DNA of 7,999 nucleotides from NCBI GenBank assembly GCA_017620115.1, contig JAFZRB010000010.1:1-7999 (forward strand). Reading direction: 5' to 3'. Source of the stretch: Clostridia bacterium (lineage in GTDB: Bacteria; Bacillota; Clostridia; Christensenellales; Aristaeellaceae). Within the stretch, counting starts at the first letter, position 1. Each line of letters opens with the position of its first letter. The notes under the pieces were generated by a model. It searched no databases. It was given only the letters and a program-made list of their open reading frames with translations, and was not told where the DNA came from. Shown here one piece after another: positions 5,693-7,999 of this stretch. Both the position numbers and the translations under genes were made by a program.

Positions 5693-6574
5693 ATGATCGA
5701 GAACAAAAAGACGCGCGTCTTCTACGCCATCAACTATATCCTGGTTACCCTGGTTGTGATGACCATGCTGTTTCCGCTGCTGAACATCATCGCCATGTCC
5801 TTCTCCAGCGAACGCGCCATCATGTCTAACGAGGTCAACATATTCCCGGTGGAGTTCACAGCCAACACGTACGTTCAGGTCGTAAAGCGCACCCAGATTT
5901 TCCGCGCCATGAAGAACACGGTGATCCTGACCATCGTCGGAACGGCCATCAACATGTTCATGACGGTGTGCGGCGCGTACGCGCTGTCCAAGCAGCGCCT
6001 CGCGGGGCGGAAAGCCATCCTGATGCTGATCACCTTCACCATGCTGTTCGGGGCGGGCCTGATCCCGAATTTCATCCTGATCAAGAATCTGGGGCTCATG
6101 AACACGTACTGGGCGCTGTGGCTGCCGGGGGCGATCTCCACCTACAACATGTTCGTCATGAAGACGTTCTTTTCCGGCATTCCCGCGAGCCTTGAGGAAT
6201 CGGCCTATATCGACGGCGCGAACGACATCAGGATCCTGATCTCCATCATACTGCCGCTGTCGCTCCCCGCGCTGGCGACGATCACGCTGTTCTACGCGGT
6301 GGGATGGTGGAACGCTTACTTCAGCCTGATCCTGTATGTCAACGTGTCGTCCAAGAAAGCGCTTCAGCAGATCCTGCACGACCTGATCAACGCCTCGGGC
6401 GTGGTGGATCAGCTGCAGATGGCCGACTCCAACGACGCGATCATGCAGCCCATCGCCACCGAATCCATCAAGGCCGTGGCCATCATCATCGCGACGATGC
6501 CCATCATGTGCGTGTATCCGTTCCTGCAGAAGTATTTCACCAAGGGCGTCCTGATCGGCGCGATCAAGGGATGA
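5693..6574 (+). CDS. CUT1 ABC sugar permease, YtcP/LplC type
   Basis: Second membrane subunit of the importer, MalG-like, 293 residues. Six membrane segments can be read, starting with INYILVTLVVMTMLFPLLNI at about 13-32. The EAA loop at 168-192 has EESAYIDGAND followed by IILPLSLP. The GWWNAYFSLILYV segment at 204-216 and the C-terminal KYFTKGVLIGAIKG are characteristic of YtcP-type permeases. The ATG follows GGGGG with a 7-base spacer, 12 bases after the first permease ends, so the two are surely translated from one message. No ATPase gene follows; importers of this branch usually share an MsmX-like ATPase encoded elsewhere. The substrate is probably pectic oligosaccharide, by context. Confidence 0.93.
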   Translation: MIENKKTRVFYAINYILVTLVVMTMLFPLLNIIAMSFSSERAIMSNEVNIFPVEFTANTYVQVVKRTQIFRAMKNTVILTIVGTAINMFMTVCGAYALSKQRLAGRKAILMLITFTMLFGAGLIPNFILIKNLGLMNTYWALWLPGAISTYNMFVMKTFFSGIPASLEESAYIDGANDIRILISIILPLSLPALATITLFYAVGWWNAYFSLILYVNVSSKKALQQILHDLINASGVVDQLQMADSNDAIMQPIATESIKAVAIIIATMPIMCVYPFLQKYFTKGVLIGAIKG

Positions 6575-6580
6575 GTGAAA

Positions 6581-6605
6581 TCAGCGAAGCGGAGCGCTTC
6601 GTTGA
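6581..6605 (+). promoter_or_regulatory. Intercistronic hairpin before the binding-protein gene
   Basis: TCAGCGAAGCG (6581-6591) pairs with CGCTTCGTTGA (6595-6605), an 11-pair stem with one G-U and a 3-base GAG loop. It starts 6 bases after the permease stop and ends 8 bases before the AGGAGG site of the next gene. The following sequence is A-rich rather than T-rich, so it is not an intrinsic terminator. It probably marks an RNA processing or stabilising element that raises binding-protein mRNA relative to the permeases (inference). Confidence 0.7.
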
Positions 6606-6613
6606 AAATAAAA

Positions 6614-6619
6614 AGGAGG
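6614..6619 (+). promoter_or_regulatory. Strong ribosome binding site of the binding-protein gene
   Basis: AGGAGG lies 9 bases before ATG 6629. It is the closest match to the anti-Shine-Dalgarno sequence in the rightward operon; the three upstream genes use GGGGG runs. This fits the high level of binding protein such importers need. Confidence 0.8.
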
Positions 6620-6628
6620 TTTGTCCTT

Positions 6629-7999
6629 ATGAAGAAGTACCTGTCATTGCTTCTGGTGTTCCTGATGGTCGCCTCTCTCGGAGTATCGGTCGCCGAGGGT
6701 GACAAGACCACCATCTCCGTGGCGATCTTCGACCGCGGCGCCGTGCCCGCGGACAAGGGATCCTACGAAGACAACTGGGTGACTCAGTGGATCAACGAGA
6801 ACGCGCCCGTGAACGTTCAGTTCGTGCCCGTTCCCCGCTGGGAAACCTACTCCACCTACAGCCTGTGGCTGGCCAGCGACACGCCTACCGACGTCTTTAT
6901 GGAGTTCCAGCCCGACTACGTTCAGGAATGGAGCGGCGAGGGCGTGTTGTATGAGCTGGGCGACCTGATCGACGAGTACGCGCCCAACTACCGCGCGCTG
7001 ACCCCGCAGGTCGTGCAGGACTGGGGCAAGTACAACAACGGCGAGTACGCCATGGTCGACGCCCGCGCTGAGACGGCCGTGATCAACTGGATGATCTACA
7101 TCCGCGCCGACTGGCTCGAGAACCTTGGCCTCGAGATGCCCACCACGCTGGACGAGCTGAAGGAAGTCATCCGCGCGTTCACCGAGGACGACCCCGACGG
7201 CAATGGCGAGAACGACACCTGGGGCTGGAGCTTCTCGCTGCTGGGCGCGGGCATCATCAAGGACATGTTCGGCTGCCATGAGGATTCCTGGATCGTCGAG
7301 GACGGCAAGTTCATCAGCGCTTATATTTCGAAGCGGGCGCTGGCGGCCAACAAGTACATGGAAGAGATTTATGACAACGGCTGGTGCGACATCGAGTATC
7401 TGAGCGATACCAACGGCACCAACGCCTACGCGCAGTTCTCCTCCGGCAAGCTGGGCATCATCTGCTGCGGCCTGGGCTATCTGAGCAGCACCATCTGGGA
7501 GCCCCTGATGGCCAACGAGCCCGACGCCAAGGTCGTCCCGCTGCCCTCCGTGACGGAATTCGGCTACTATCAGGAGCGCGAGTGCAGCCTGCTGAACATG
7601 ATCCCCGCCACCAGCCAGAACGCCATCGGCGCCGTGCAGTACCTCGACTGGATGCTGTCCGAAGGCTGGCAGACCGTGAAGTACGGCGAGCCCGGCGTGG
7701 ACTTCGAGTATCAGGGCGATCTCATCGTGCGCCTGACCAGCGACGAGGAGTACAGCGCGAAGTTCGGCTACACGCAGGAATACGCCGTCCTGTCCACCTA
7801 TAAGGATACCATCGATATGTATCGCCAGAGCTACGAGGCCTATGACGACAGCAACCTGAAGAAGGCCGCCTATCTGATTCAGGCCGATTCCATGGATCTC
7901 ACCAAGGACATCAAGTTCTACCGCGCGACGCCCATCACCAACCTGGGCATCCGCAGCTTCAACGAACTCATGCCCGACATGAACACCATCGCCGCCGAG
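6629..7999 (+). CDS. Extracellular solute-binding protein, LplA/YtcQ type (3' truncated)
   Basis: Sugar-capturing component of the ABC importer. The frame stays open from ATG 6629 to the window edge, 457 codons without a stop; relatives are usually about 500-560 residues, so the C-terminus is missing. Residues 1-22 are a clear signal peptide (MKK, a hydrophobic core, then VSVA before Glu23). There is no cysteine near the predicted cleavage site, so no lipobox, which is unusual for a Gram-positive binding protein. Residues 188-199 read DPDGNGENDTWG, the Asp/Asn-rich calcium-loop-like motif common in this family. The IYIRADWLENLGLEMPTTLDEL segment just before it is also typical. It is rich in Trp and Tyr, as expected for stacking against sugars. 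It lies 54 bases after the permease gene, behind a stable hairpin. The ligand is presumably a pectin-derived oligosaccharide. Confidence 0.9.
   Translation, partial: MKKYLSLLLVFLMVASLGVSVAEGDKTTISVAIFDRGAVPADKGSYEDNWVTQWINENAPVNVQFVPVPRWETYSTYSLWLASDTPTDVFMEFQPDYVQEWSGEGVLYELGDLIDEYAPNYRALTPQVVQDWGKYNNGEYAMVDARAETAVINWMIYIRADWLENLGLEMPTTLDELKEVIRAFTEDDPDGNGENDTWGWSFSLLGAGIIKDMFGCHEDSWIVEDGKFISAYISKRALAANKYMEEIYDNGWCDIEYLSDTNGTNAYAQFSSGKLGIICCGLGYLSSTIWEPLMANEPDAKVVPLPSVTEFGYYQERECSLLNMIPATSQNAIGAVQYLDWMLSEGWQTVKYGEPGVDFEYQGDLIVRLTSDEEYSAKFGYTQEYAVLSTYKDTIDMYRQSYEAYDDSNLKKAAYLIQADSMDLTKDIKFYRATPITNLGIRSFNELMPDMNTIAAE

Noticed and set aside
4700..6379. Long minus-strand open frame of 559 codons opposite the permease genes
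   Set aside because: Its translation is rich in His, Arg, Asp and Gln with no domain signal, typical of the antisense of GC-rich genes. The opposite strand carries two clear permeases with EAA loops.
6581..6605. Reading the intercistronic hairpin as an intrinsic terminator
   Set aside because: The 3' flank is AAATAAAAAGG rather than a T run, and a strong ribosome site follows at once.
1..7999. CRISPR array, tRNA, rRNA, insertion sequence or attachment site
   Set aside because: No regularly spaced repeats, no tRNA- or rRNA-like stretches, and no transposase or terminal inverted repeats were seen on reading the window.

Overview
This window looks like part of a carbohydrate-utilisation locus for pectic oligosaccharides from a GC-rich Gram-positive anaerobe, probably a gut or rumen Clostridia-type Firmicute. 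That placement is an inference. It rests on LplB/YteP- and YtcP-type permeases with no dedicated ATPase, on strong AGGAGG/GGGGG ribosome sites, and on sigma-A-type promoters. The genes are GC-rich and the intergenic gaps are clearly more AT-rich.

Layout. Positions 1-12 hold the first four codons of a leftward gene, with a ribosome site at 21-26 and a perfect-consensus promoter at 78-106. Positions 107-333 contain no gene that I can support. Two leftward genes follow in transcription order: an unrecognised protein of about 627 residues that looks like an alpha/alpha-toroid plus beta-sandwich enzyme (1526-3409), then a GH105 unsaturated-uronyl hydrolase (334-1458). A divergent promoter region (3410-3657) separates them from a rightward operon. 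That operon encodes a PL22 oligogalacturonate-lyase-like beta-propeller (3658-4707), two CUT1 ABC sugar permeases (4739-5680 and 5693-6574), and an extracellular solute-binding protein that runs off the right edge (6629-7999). A strong hairpin sits between the second permease gene and the binding-protein gene.

How it works (inference). The binding protein captures oligosaccharides made outside the cell and the permease pair imports them, presumably powered by a shared MsmX-type ATPase encoded elsewhere. Inside the cell, the PL22-like enzyme would cleave oligogalacturonides by beta-elimination, and GH105 would remove delta-4,5-unsaturated galacturonic acid from rhamnogalacturonan-type fragments. 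None of the three enzymes has a visible signal peptide, so breakdown appears cytoplasmic. The unrecognised toroid protein is the most interesting gene: its setting makes it a candidate oligosaccharide-processing enzyme without an obvious known family.

The regulatory layer also deserves attention. The two leftward promoters share an 8-base spacer motif. A bipartite element recurs in two separate intergenic gaps. No regulator gene is present in full, although the truncated leftward gene at the left edge could be one.
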